Assembly: GCA_024734555.1 (NCBI GenBank)
Contig: JANPWX010000038.1
Coordinates: 3,797,586-3,861,585 of the forward strand
Length of the DNA: 64,000 bases
Direction of reading: 5' to 3'
From: Trochalopteron elliotii
Taxonomy: Eukaryota; Chordata; Aves; Passeriformes; Leiothrichidae
Position numbers and translations under genes: made by a program. This document shows positions 12,561 to 23,577 of the stretch, one piece after another. Under the pieces are notes generated by a model. That model had not been told where the DNA came from, did no database searches, and was given only the letters and a program-made list of their open reading frames with translations. The stretch's first letter is position 1. Each line of letters opens with the position of its first letter.

Positions 12561-13419
12561 CAGTAATAATATCAGTGCCACACTACTAATGGAAGAGCTA
12601 TAGGACACTGTGACCAGTGGATGCAAGCATTGGGTCCAGGTAGTTGTAGAGGGTGTTACATGTGATACTTCCAGCTGTGTATCAACCTCAAACTCCAAGG
12701 CTGTAATTTTGCCCCCACTCTTGTGTCTGGGAGACTATTTGTGAAACTCATAGGCTTATAGCTGCTTCCCTTCTGTACAGCCTAGATGAGCACGTGGCAC
12801 GTAGAGCTGCCTTCCCTCGCCATGCTCTTGTTGCTCCTTGGATTAGATAATACTACTTCTACCTGGAGGCATCTTCCTCAAGGCATTTCTAGGCAGCAGT
12901 TATATGCTTAGTTAGCTCTTCTCTTGCTGTGCTAAATAACTCAGCTCTGTTAGTGCCTTTGGATGGGAAATTTCCTTGTCTTCCAGGTTCTACTGGAAAT
13001 ACCCATTCTCATGTCCTACAGTCTCACTTGCCTTTTTCATCATGTTACCTGTTTAGTCACTCTCTCACTGACAACTATAGCCCTCATTTGTCATTACTGG
13101 GTCATCTCCCAGGTTAAGTTTTCTTTTTCTGCCCTGGGCCTTGTTGCTTACCCCATTTCTTTGGCTCACATCTTCAAGCCACTCCATTTGTATAGTTTCA
13201 CTATTCTACTGACATTACAGTGTGCAGGTTCTCTTCTACCTTGGTCACAGTGATCAAGAGCTATGGAAGGACAGCAGTAGCCCCAGAATGGATCCTGAAG
13301 ACCCACTGCTCATCTTAACTGATTCGATACATCCCTTCTTAATGGCACTTACTTGCTATTATTTCTCCTTTAGCTGTTTAACTATGCAAAAAGTCTTAGT
13401 CCTCAGATTCCTTAATAGT

Positions 13420-14300
13420 GTATAAAATTATGTCAAATGCATTGCTAAAGTCCTGAAAGATGAGATCTATTGCACTTCATTTGTTCACAAAATCTTTTAC
13501 CTCATCTAAGAAAACTATATGGATGATTTGTATGGTGTTCTCTTGCTAAATTCCTGTTGCACTTTATCCCATTTTTCATTTACCTCTTTATATATTGTCT
13601 CTCCCGAAATGTATTTTAAAGCCTTTCATACCAATGAGATCCAATGAAATAGCTTGTAATTTCCCAACTGCCATCTCCTCTTACTTTTCTTCACGGATTT
13701 TTTTGTAAGTAAAGAAACCATATCTACTCTTTTTCAGCTTCACTCCCCCAACTAGATGGTGCTATTAAAAATATTCGTCACTAGACCAGCATTACATGTG
13801 AGAGAAATTTTTAGACATGTGAGATGGTGATTAATCAGACTTCAAGCATTTAGCTTTTTGAATCAATTTTTTTGCTAGCTGTGGTAGTTTCTATTTGCAT
13901 ATCCCCATTCTTGTTATTCACCCTGTCTTTGTCTGTATATTTGACCTAAAAATTTCTGATTAAAGACTGGGGAAAAATACTTATTTGGGGCCTTCCTTGT
14001 GTCATCTTTAATCTCATTTCCATACTTCCTCCACAGTGGCACAGCATTTTTCCTTGTGGGATTTTTTTTCTGTTCATGGTACCAAAGAGCCTTTTACTGT
14101 GTGCTTTCAAATTTTGCAGGACAGAAGTCAGTTAAGTTCATGGAAGCTCTAACTTTGTCTTTGTATTTCCTGACTTCTTGGATGTTTCTAGCTTGTGGAC
14201 AGTACTTTTGGCATTGTGGGAACTCTGCTTATTTCCAGTACCTCCATTTTACAAGGTCCTGCTTGGTTGCTGACTGCAGCTTTGTAAAAGCTACTTGTTC
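13420..14300 (-). mobile_element. Ancient decayed CR1/L3-type LINE, antisense
   Basis: Read on the plus strand, several blocks occur in the same order as the reverse complement of the reverse-transcriptase region of CR1/L3-clade LINEs. These are 'aaatgcattgctaaagtcc' with 'gatctattgca' (about 13435-13475), 'gcttgtaatttccc' (about 13651), 'aaaccatatctac...tttttcag' (about 13715), 'aaagactggggaaaa' (about 13963), 'gtcatctttaatc' (about 14000) and 'caaagagccttttactg' (about 14082). The element is therefore inserted on the minus strand. Many stops and indels break the frame, so it is a fossil. Ends are approximate and the clade is judged from remembered consensus patterns, not an alignment. The plus-strand open frame of about 153 codons at 13999-14460 lies across its antisense strand and is not a gene. 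Confidence 0.55.
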
Positions 14301-16100
14301 AATTTACTGTCCTTTTTCTGTACTGCAGAATAGGCATAACTCAAGAGAGTTTAAATGCCATTTTTATTGTCATTTTACAGTGCTTTACTATATTAGTGCA
14401 ATTCTTAAGTTCCCATGCCTACTTTTCTTTTTTCTTATAAGAATAATCCTACTCATGTGAGAATCAAAGCTATGAAGATTATTTGTGAGAGAAAAGGGTT
14501 GCAGATTAGGGTCTACATTCCTTGAAGTACTTTCACCAGGTGCAGCATTTTTTCACAGTGGTGGCTTTTTAGCTGTGCTGTAAAAGCTGTTTAAGAGATA
14601 CATATGCAGTATCAAAAGAAGTGCAAAACATTTTGGAAGATGAAACTGCTTGGAAACTGAAGAATGCAGGGATTTGTTCAGGTGCCCAGTATTTCTCTAA
14701 TAGCCTTTTTGCCAATCGACTCATGTTTTATTTCTGTCTTTTAAGTATTATTAGATTTTCTTTTGTCACACTGGTGATTTGCAAATGTACAACTACTGTT
14801 CTGAGTGCTTGGGAAAATGGTCTTTCGCAGAACTAAATTGTTGCATGGAAAAAGTTCCTTGGTAACTCCTTATTACTTGGATTTTTTGTTAGTTCTCAAG
14901 ACGTGTCATGGCTGTGCTGCACTAACAGTAGAAAAGCATATTTAGCAGCTGACTGTGCCCCAAAGAGCTTGCAACTGAAATATGTAAAATACATTCAGCG
15001 CCAAAGGAAGCAAACATCATTTTCATGTTTACTGTGACAGGTGGGAAAGAAGCCAGTGTCACTCATCTAGGGCACAACCAGTAGCTGCACCCAGTCCCCT
15101 TGACTTCTCAATATCTCAGTTACAGGAAGGTTTTTGGTTTTTTTTCCTATTTTCATCCGTTACAGTTGTTAGTAGGAGTAGGAAATTTCAGTAGGATACT
15201 GGGAATGAAAGGAGACAAAATTTCATTTATCTTCCTGCTGTTTCACTTTAAAAATCTGTCACCATACACAAAGCAATTGGTAAAAGGAGAAAGTGTGGTG
15301 TGTTCTCTACTGCCACCATTGCATTTTATAGCCAATCCAGCAGGATTATGCATTAGCCATTAATCTCTCACAGGGAGGAGGCAGTGGATGGGTCAAAACC
15401 CAATTTGTTAATTTGCAAATATTGAGCAAAAGAGATGAACAGACTGAATAAAGAAGTAGATGACAATGCAGAAACTATTTTTTTGGTATTTTAAAAGCTT
15501 TCTTTTGAATTGAGTCTATTCATAAGTAATATGACACACAGTTCTGAGAAGATATCAGAAAGTCTCAGTAGATTTAGATTTTCAGATTAGCTTTTGAGCT
15601 GCACAAATGTGACCTGAATTTAGACTCTCCTGTGGTTTTTACTTATAAATCCTTTTTCCATTACAAATAAATTATGAAATATATTTAAAATAATGAGTTA
15701 ATGAAAAAAAAAAGGATTTTTCTAATGGACACAACTACGTTGAATAGTGTAATGTTTTGCTGTGACTATGAAAAAAACCCTCTTCAAATCTCTTTCATGT
15801 GCAACTACATGTGTTTACTTCAGCAGCATCATGAATCTAAGTTTGACTGATAAAAGTCAGCTGAAATATCACTTCTGTGTGTGTCAGAAAGATACAGGAG
15901 AGGTTAGTGAGGAATCCGTATATGTTTCAGTACTTACCTGCTATGTCATCTTCACATCAAAGCAGGAAAGAAATGGAAGCAGAATTCTGTTTTGAAGTGT
16001 GCATTTCATGTGTGTACGGAGCTATTACTTCCCTCTCAGGTAGTGAAACTATGTACTCTATTTAGAAAAGCATAGTTCTTAGTGTAACTGTAATTATGGA
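14301..16100. other. AT-rich stretch, nothing identified
   Basis: No exon, RNA gene or repeat family recognised. The left part may be the unrecognisable remainder of the antisense LINE. Short homopolymer runs only (for example nine to ten A near 15705). Confidence 0.5.
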
Positions 16101-16292
16101 GAAATTCCTTACTGTCAGGGTGGTGAAACACTTGAACAGGTTGTCCGGGGAGGTACAAACCTGGCAGTGTTCAAGGCCTTCAGGCAGCCTTGTCTAGTGA
16201 GAGGTGTCCCTGTGCAGGGCAGGGGGGTCTGGGGTCTTTAAGATCCCTTCCAACACAAACCATTCTATGATTCATTCTATTATTCTATGATT
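16101..16292 (+). mobile_element. CR1 LINE 3' end
   Basis: A nearly continuous match to the last 190 bases of avian CR1. It has gaaattccttactgtcaggg, tggtgaaacacttgaacagg, ttgtccggggaggt, cagtgttcaaggcc, gtctagtgagaggtgtccctg, ttaagatcccttccaacac and the tail ccattctatgattcattctattattctatgatt. The repeated attctatgatt tail is the diagnostic CR1 3' microsatellite. The copy is 5'-truncated and has no coding capacity. It is the best-preserved avian marker in the window. Confidence 0.92.
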
Positions 16293-18629
16293 TGTAAAAA
16301 GAAGAACAACAAATCTTGTAGAAGTACTTACATAACGTTATATTAAGGAATTTCAAGGAAAATCTGATCAAGATGGTACTCAGACTATGAATAGAATTCC
16401 AGGTACCACCACAGTGTTGCAAAGAGTCCTACAAGAAGGTCTCCCCTGGCACCAGTGTTGGAGTTACTCACCCAACAAATCTGGTACTCAGTAATTAATT
16501 AAAAAAGAAATCCAAATAATTTTATCACCGATAGTGGTTTATCCTCAGTTTCTTTTTTAAAACAATCAACACAAATCTTTTTTCTCTTACTCTGATTGTT
16601 TTGAGGTTTTGTTGTTTTTGTTGTTGTTGTTGGTTTTGGATTTTTTTTCCCCAGAGAAGAAGGAGCTATTCAAACAATTAGAAACGTTTTGATCAAGAAT
16701 GCGGAGATAATAGGTTAAATAGGGCTGATAAACCCTAAATGGTAAGGGAAATCTTACCCCTTCCCATATCTGTGCTTGTTTTCTGAACAAGATTTTTAGA
16801 AAACAGGATCTTAGCCTTAGGATTTGTAATCCTGCATGAACTTTTCAGGAAAACAGTTCTGCTACATGAGGAACAATCCATTTGTTAACAGGCTGTAAAA
16901 TGATAGGTGTCAATTTAAAATCCAGAGACACAAAAATAACTGGTTTAATTTTTGGATGTGCAAAATATAGAGATGGCTAGTTGAAAAAAGCCATACCATT
17001 TCTTTCAATGCTTATCTGTTAAAAATAAAGCATATTTTGGACTTGGCTTACATGTCTGTGTTGATTTTTCCTAGCTCTGGAGCAAGAGCTGCAATACAAA
17101 CAGAATGGCATAGCTGTTTACCCAGCAGTCATCCAGACAAACTGACCTGATTAAGGTGAAAATTTTTCATTGTAGCAGTTTCCTATGGGTGTGTTAGGAT
17201 ATTTGTAGTGACAGGGCATGGGTTTTTTTTTCAAGTTTATTTTAATAACCTCCCCCTTCCCCAGATGCCAAATAGTCAACTTAAAAATTTATACATTTTT
17301 TAATTTAAATAAGGCTCCATAATGCCTTCTGAGTATTACAATTTAGATGCCTACTTCTCCTGTTCTACTTAGGGGCCTGTTTTCCTGTTTGGACCTAGTG
17401 TTCCGTGACATGTCACACCGTCTGCTTTCTGGCTGTGGACAGAGCATATTCTGTGACGAATTGAGGGAAATACAGTCTAGTAATGTAGCTTCACGAGGGA
17501 ATGAGAATATGAGTCACTCAAACTTTAATATCTGTGAGTGCCAAAGCTTGTATTCAAACCTCCCCTGGAAAATTTAGTTCTTTTCTGCAAGAGGAAAAAA
17601 AACCTGCAAATATTTTTAATTACCTCTAGACACCTAGTTTTTATTTACTGTTAAATACGTAGGGTGACTTCCATAAAATTATTCCACAGGATATGAGTTT
17701 AGAATTTTAGCTGTGCAGAAACCTAATATTGTGAGTGAAATGCTCAGTCTCAATTTTCGTACAAATGATTTCACCTGACAGATGGAAAAGAAGGGTGATT
17801 TTGAGTCAGGAGCATGTTGGGCCATTGGTATTCTTCAGCTATACTCTATTTGTGCAGAGAACTTTTTTGTTGATGTCTCTATTAATCCTTTCTCTCAGTT
17901 CGTAGCATTTGAGACAGAAAGCATTTTTTTCACACAAGTGTTGTGCCCACACAACTGAAATTCATCTGTGAACCACAGTGTCAGCTTGACATCAATTACT
18001 GTCTGTGGCTCCAGGATAGGTATCTTTAAGCATCAAGCAACAAGCAGAAGTTGTATTTCAAAGCCTTGAAACCTGGTCTGATGCTGATGGTCTGAAAGCT
18101 CTCATCCAATTTGAATGGAATTTTCTCAGCTTGGATTGCTTAATCAATGCTCTGTTTTCACTTCATTGGCAAAAATAATACAAAAAGAAAACTTCTTTAT
18201 TAACAAATCATTTGTCATTTCCAAGCTGGCAGCAGAGGTCTGGGCAGTCATGTCTACTGAATCGGTAAATCTTTATGCCTTCTCCTCTTTGGAGAGCCAT
18301 TAAGTTTAGAAGCACTCGCCTCTACAGGGGTGATCAGGATGGCTTGTTTTAAAACATGTCAAAAATGCTGGGCAGCAGCTTGTTAAAAACTTCCACATTG
18401 TGGATCATTCTGGTTGACTGGGCATAATTTCATGTGAGTTTTGTTGTTATTTTTCACACAGGTTTGAAAGATGCTTACACATCCTAATTGAGGCTTTAGT
18501 CTGGGCTTGATGCAGGGATGTAGTACATCTAAGCTCTTCCAATTTTTCATCATATTAATCCAAAATATTTTTTATTGTCTGTCTGTTAATTCGAAATCTG
18601 AGTAAGTGTTGCTCAGTGCTATTACAAGA
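16293..18629. other. Unique AT-rich stretch between two CR1 tails
   Basis: No gene recognised. It contains a short TTG/GTT repeat (about 16609-16637) and ordinary AT-rich DNA. Open frames are all below about 80 codons. Confidence 0.5.
16609..16637. repeat. Imperfect (TTG)n microsatellite
   Basis: Several GTT/TTG units interrupted by one extra T run. A simple slippage repeat of about 29 bases. Confidence 0.75.
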
Positions 18630-18802
18630 CCTTGCCCTGAGAAGTTTTGAATGCCCCATCCCTGGAAATGTTCAAGGCCAGGTTAGATGGGGCTTAGAGA
18701 AGCCTGGTCTAGCGGAAGATGTCTCTGCCCGTGTCAGAGGGATTGGAACTCAATGATTTTTAATATCCCTTCCAACCCAAACCATTCTATGACTCTGTGA
18801 CT
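18630..18802 (+). mobile_element. CR1 LINE 3' end
   Basis: Matches CR1 through gccctgagaagttttg, atgccccatccctggaaatg, ttcaaggccaggttagatgg, ggcttagagaagcctggtct, agcggaagatgtctctgccc, and cccttccaacccaaaccatt followed by ctatgactctgtgactg. Same orientation as the copies at 5440 and 16101. 5'-truncated and non-coding. Confidence 0.92.
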
Positions 18803-20350
18803 GTTGAGAAACTGATTTTCAGAAAGGCTGTTTGCCCACATCATCATCGTCTTCAGCTCAAGTCAAGTGTCGCTGCTTCTAAACACTAGAGCTGCACAGT
18901 CAACCTGAATCTCTGCAAGAGACTGAACTGCAGCCCAGCCCTCAGCCCAATACTTCACACCAAGCCTGGTTGCCAAGGGTTTGTGTCCAGACACAGAACA
19001 AGAGGTGTGTGCATATTCCTGTGTCCACCCTGACTTCCATCAGGTAGCCTTCAGCACATCATAATTGTATCCTGATGCCTCATCTGCTTTCAGACAGTGA
19101 GTGACCTTGACTTGGAGCAGGTACAGAGCAGGCACACGTTTCAGCTGACAAGGCCTCTGGCAAAGGGGCAGGTAGTACAGCCTGTGAAATATCTCTGTGC
19201 TGGAATTCATTTGAACTTACTTCTTTGGTGACTGTGAGGTGGACAGGAGATGGAGGAGAGGGGAGCAACCCTCTACCCTCTTGCATTTCGGGGGGATTAG
19301 TCCCTGTCAGAGAGAAAGAAGGGCAGTCCCTGTCCACAGGAAAAGTTTTTTGGGTCTCTCTGCCTTTGTATGCACTGTATGAAGGTGTGAGCTACAACTT
19401 TCCTCTCATCCCCTCCACTATACCACCAAGACAGACTCTCCTCTCCTCTTATAACTAGGTCTTCAGAGCTCAGCAACAAAAGTGCAGACCTTGTTCTTCC
19501 AGAAAATGACATGACATTTTGTTAGTGCCAGAGAGAATTGGACCCTAGTATCCAAAGAGTGAATTTAGGTCTTTTATTGAACACTACATTTCAAGTTAAA
19601 TCATTTTGTTTTCTGACCAATTCATAGTGAAGAACTACATCTCTGTTTCCTGTCTTGTATGCTGTAAATGCAATTTGATTATATTATATTTATTGTGCTT
19701 TGAACTTCTAGTATTTCCTGCAGTTTCCAGGAAAAGAAAGGAAGGGAATGTAGGCGGAAAACTGTGGCATGGTGTAATTTGTGACTTTCATATTCTGAGC
19801 ATTTCCTAATTTGATTTGCAGGTGATGATCTGATGACAGAATAAATAAATTGTAGAAAGTGCTGAGACTGTACAGGCATTTGCTGTGGTATCACTCCCAC
19901 ATGAGGAACCTTCATCACAGCCTTTCTTCAAGTATGTTCTCTCCTGTGGTAAGTTTTTCAGGCATATCATCTTCTCCTGTGTCAAGAGTTTTCAGCAGAG
20001 GGAGAGATTATTTCTGAAAACTCCAGCCCTGGTCCTAGATTTTGTTGCCAGAGCTGGGGGCTATCATCAGTAAACCAAGTTGTACTCATGTAAAACACGT
20101 GCAAAGTTTGGTAAGGCTGTGGAGTGTAGTGGAATACCACAGAACTAAACTACAGGTGTCACTAACTTTACTTTGTGTTTCCTTTGTCCCCATGAAGTGG
20201 ACCTCATCTGCACAGTGTGTAAATTTTTTTTCTTTGTCTGTTTACCTGAAATTAATTTTTTTTATACTGGCACCTGTATTTGCAATTTATGACTTTCCAA
20301 ATTATGTCAGTTCCTCTAAATAATTAAAAAAGACTCTCTTGTCCAATATT

Positions 20351-20369
20351 AAAAACAAACAAACAAAAA
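20351..20369. repeat. (AAAC)n microsatellite
   Basis: About four units of AAAC/CAAA in an A-rich context. A simple repeat. Confidence 0.75.
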
Positions 20370-20426
20370 TCCATTAATAATTCTGACAACTAACCTTTGG
20401 AATGGAGACCTAATTAGTTCTTATTG

Positions 20427-20500
20427 AGCTTGGTCCAAAGATCATTGAAGCAATTTGGAGTCTTTCCATTAAAGTTAATTGACTTTAGAGCAAAATCCTC
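20427..20500. repeat. Ancient imperfect palindromic repeat (MITE-like)
   Basis: The order 'cttggtccaaagatcattgaag ... ggagtctttccattaaagttaa ... gactttagagcaaaatcctc' (pieces, not continuous) resembles an old amniote interspersed palindrome built around 'attgaagtcaatgggagtctttccattgacttcaatggg'. The left half reads as a mutated reverse complement of the right half. The two halves have diverged, consistent with great age. Such elements are usually non-autonomous DNA-transposon remnants. The family name was not checked against a library. Confidence 0.45.
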
Positions 20501-21089
20501 GGACATGCTAGTTTAGCAACACAGGATAGCAAGCAGTCTCTCCCTCTGTCACCCATCAGCAACATCACCTCCAGACAGACAGTCTGTGTTAGCTGTTCTG
20601 TTTGACGTTGTTTCTGGTAAAGATGTTGCCTAAGTTGATTATGTCCCTGTGGGCAAATAGAGGACCTAGAAAAAACTTTGTGCCCTGGGTAGCTGTTTAT
20701 GTGGCAGTCCCCAAGGCCTGCAGGTTTCACACATTCCAGTGTCAATGTAGAGCTTTCGTCAGAAGTGTCAACATTAACAAGATTTTAAACTGCAGGTGAA
20801 TATAGAGGATTATTTGATCCTGGCAAGGAACTGTTTGCCTCAGCACTTGTGGGATAATGTAGAGTAAGCAGCAAATCATTGATGAATCTGTAATGCAACA
20901 CCAGTCCCAGGAGTATTCAGGCAAAATTGCTGCAAAGAAGAAGGAAAGACAACAAAAGTGATTAAATGCAGTGAAAGATTCAGACCTTGGGAGACCTTTA
21001 GGGAGACGCTTCTTATTTAAGCATAAAGGAAAAAATGGTACAGAATTATGTGCATAAACCTCTCATCCTGGCTTAATAAAAGCCAGAAG

Positions 21090-21310
21090 GAACCCACAGA
21101 TGCTGAATGTTTACTGAACCTTAATTGGCCTGGAATCATTCTTGCAGTTACTCTAGTTTTATGCTTGTGGTAATGTTGACTTCTGGCCATTAGCCACGAG
21201 TTTCTAATGGACCTTTTGCACATTCCACCGGGCCATTAATTTTCATCACTGTTAAACACCTTACATGCTTTTGCTGTCAATAGACATAATAAATAAACAT
21301 AGGTAGAATT
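21090..21310. promoter_or_regulatory. Candidate conserved non-coding element
   Basis: Complex, non-repetitive sequence with TAAT cores (ccttaattgg, gccattaattttcatc, ggccattagcc) and several Sox-like or ACAAT-like motifs. Enhancer-like texture only. There is no direct evidence of function. Confidence 0.15.
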
Positions 21311-23252
21311 TTGCATTAATAGAGCAAGGTGCTTGATCATTCTTTGTACATTTAAAATATGTGGAAAATTCACTAACAATACCCAACAATACTACAATGG
21401 AGATTAGAGATCCTCAGTGGAATTGCATTGTCAAAATTGTGCATCACATCTGTCGACACAGAGAGGTGGTCCTTAGCCTCACATTTCAGTGGATGCATAC
21501 TTGCTCCCCATTTCTGTTTTGTCTTGTATCTGGCTGCCATAGTTCTAGTAGAGGTCCAGTGGGGTCCATGCAGGTTCTTCCCATAGTAATGGTTGGGACT
21601 TGCACTGAAGACCTTGGTACTTGGGAGATCACTGTTTGTTTTCCATCTCTGTGGTGCATTTGCTCTGGGAACACAGTTCAGTCACTCTGGCCAGTTTTAA
21701 CAGGGTTGACAGTACTACTTTCTTTGGGTTAGTCTGCTTCGTGGCACAGCTTTGTTTCCTACTATGTTGTTGTGCCTGGAAGAAGGGTTCAAATTCCTTT
21801 TGGTGCCCCAGGTTACTTAACGTAAGTCAGTTTCAAATAATGACATTGAGATTAAAAAAACCCTCCCTATCACATTAATTATCCTCAGAGTAACCCACTC
21901 CCTTTGCAAATTTATTTTGGAAACTAAGCAAGGTTATACTGCAGTATTAAATACAGTCATCTGTTTGGATGAAAGCAATTGCAAAGCTCTGGCTAATATT
22001 CTTACCAAGTTTAGATTAAAGTATGCATTCCACCTACTGATACCAAAACTACTGAGTTAATGTACCAAAAATAAACATTCACTTAAAGAAAACAAAGAGG
22101 CTTTTAAGTGATCATACTGAAAATTTGAATGCCATTTTGCAATAATTTGTGTTCCATGCTTCATACTTGAAATATTGTTTTCTACTTTCTCTTAAATGTG
22201 CTTCTCTATTGTTGGAAATTAAGACACTTTTTACTTTGCACCAGCTGATTTTGGAGGTATATGAAGATGGTTGTTAGTCTTTCATCAGCTGCAGCAGTGG
22301 GGATGTTCTTTAGACTATACTGGCCAAAAATGATGTAAGGATCTTTAGCTTCATGTTTATATCAAGGCCAGCTGACATCCAAAGAAATTTGTCTTCCAGG
22401 AACCATGAGAAAAGTGGCAGGCAATGTAGATGGGCTTGGCAATGAGGCCTTGCCTGTACCATGACAAAAGGACCCCACGAGGCTTTTCAAGTCTGCAATA
22501 AAGCACATGTTCAAGGGATTAGGCAGGAGGGAAGAAGAGAATCAACTCTTTTTTTAAATCTGAACTCACAGAAAAAAAAATAAAGAAACATTTTCTCTCA
22601 GGCATAACCAAGATGGAAGACAATGTCTTACTGACAGAGGAATGTATATTTAGCATCATGATTTATTGAGAGTGTTTGTGCTTGTTTCCTGAGAAATACG
22701 TAGAGCCTTTTGATAACTCTAGATGATAGTAATCTGCTCTGTGGGCAGATGTGCACATAATAGATGGTGCCTGAGGCATATTTCCCACATTTGGTGCATT
22801 CTCCTCTTGTGCATCTTACTACATGGTTTAGTTTTATTATATTGACTGTTGAGAACAGTATCTTCTTCATGTCAGAAATCACTACCTTATTTATAAGTAT
22901 GCAGATTTTAATAATGCAACAACAGTAATGATTTTTTTCTAAGTGTATGATAAAAATAGTGTCACTCTTTTCCTGTGGTTGAAGAGGCTTTAAAATTGGT
23001 GGACTGGTCATACTGATTTTGAAATAATCTATTTTTGCTGTTGTTCCAGATGATGTAAATTAATGGAAAATGGTCTCAGAATCTGGCTAGACAAAGCCTT
23101 TGCTTTTTTAGGAGTCTATGCACTATGTTTAAGAGTCATGGTCTATGCTCTCAGCTGGGATTTAGATGGGATCATTTCCTTTGAAGTTTTGTTGTTAAGG
23201 TTCCAGATCAATACAGGATTTATGTTTGCATGTTTTCAAGTGCACAAGTAGT

Positions 23253-23325
23253 CCTTCTGAAATCAGTGAAAAAAGTTCTAATTTAATTGATGTCAATGCC
23301 AGAACTCCCACTCACTTCAGAAAGG
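23253..23325. repeat. Imperfect hairpin repeat of about 73 bases
   Basis: The left arm ccttctgaaatcagtg (23253-23268) pairs with the right arm cactcacttcagaaagg (23309-23325) with few mismatches. The inner arms agttct and agaact pair as well. The loop contains ttgatgtcaatg, like the core of the palindromes at 20427 and 50705. Probably an old MITE-like element. A structured RNA is possible but unsupported. Confidence 0.45.
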
Positions 23326-23569
23326 CCAAACCTAATCACATTTTTCAATCGAGTTGTTTTGGGGCAGGAAAAGGGAGGATTATTCTGTTTATTACCAGTG
23401 AATGAAGGGTAGTCATATGTTACGATTTTATAACGGATACAGTGGAGATATCCATGGAGAACTGTCAGAAATAATTATTTCAGTTCCATAAAAATCTTCT
23501 GGGTTAGTAATCCCAGTGCTTTATTTTGTCCTTTTACATTATATATTATTGTTATCTGTGTTACTGTGA

Positions 23570-23577
23570 TGACGTCA
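23570..23577. promoter_or_regulatory. Full CRE palindrome TGACGTCA
   Basis: A perfect eight-base cAMP-response element, the binding site of CREB/ATF proteins, within AT-rich DNA. Its central CpG has survived in a CpG-poor region, which hints at either constraint or chance. No TATA box or exon is recognised within reach downstream. Confidence 0.3.

Larger units (their letters stand above)
5496..13419. other. Long AT-rich stretch without recognised genes
   Basis: No coding exon, RNA gene or recent mobile element is recognised in this stretch. Frames are short and lack protein-like composition. It includes homeodomain-motif-rich pieces (6030-6230, 12260-12560) and a perfect MEF2-type site (8081-8090), listed separately. 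A small CTG run of four to five units lies near 6312. Most likely intronic or intergenic. Confidence 0.5.
18803..23569. other. AT-rich unique DNA with old palindromic repeats
   Basis: No exon or RNA gene recognised. It includes two imperfect palindromic repeats (20427-20500, 23253-23325), a short AAAC repeat (20351-20369) and a homeodomain-motif-rich piece (21090-21310), given separately. Confidence 0.5.

Noticed and set aside
13999..14460. 153-codon plus-strand frame
   Set aside because: It lies across the antisense strand of a decayed LINE and has no recognisable domain.
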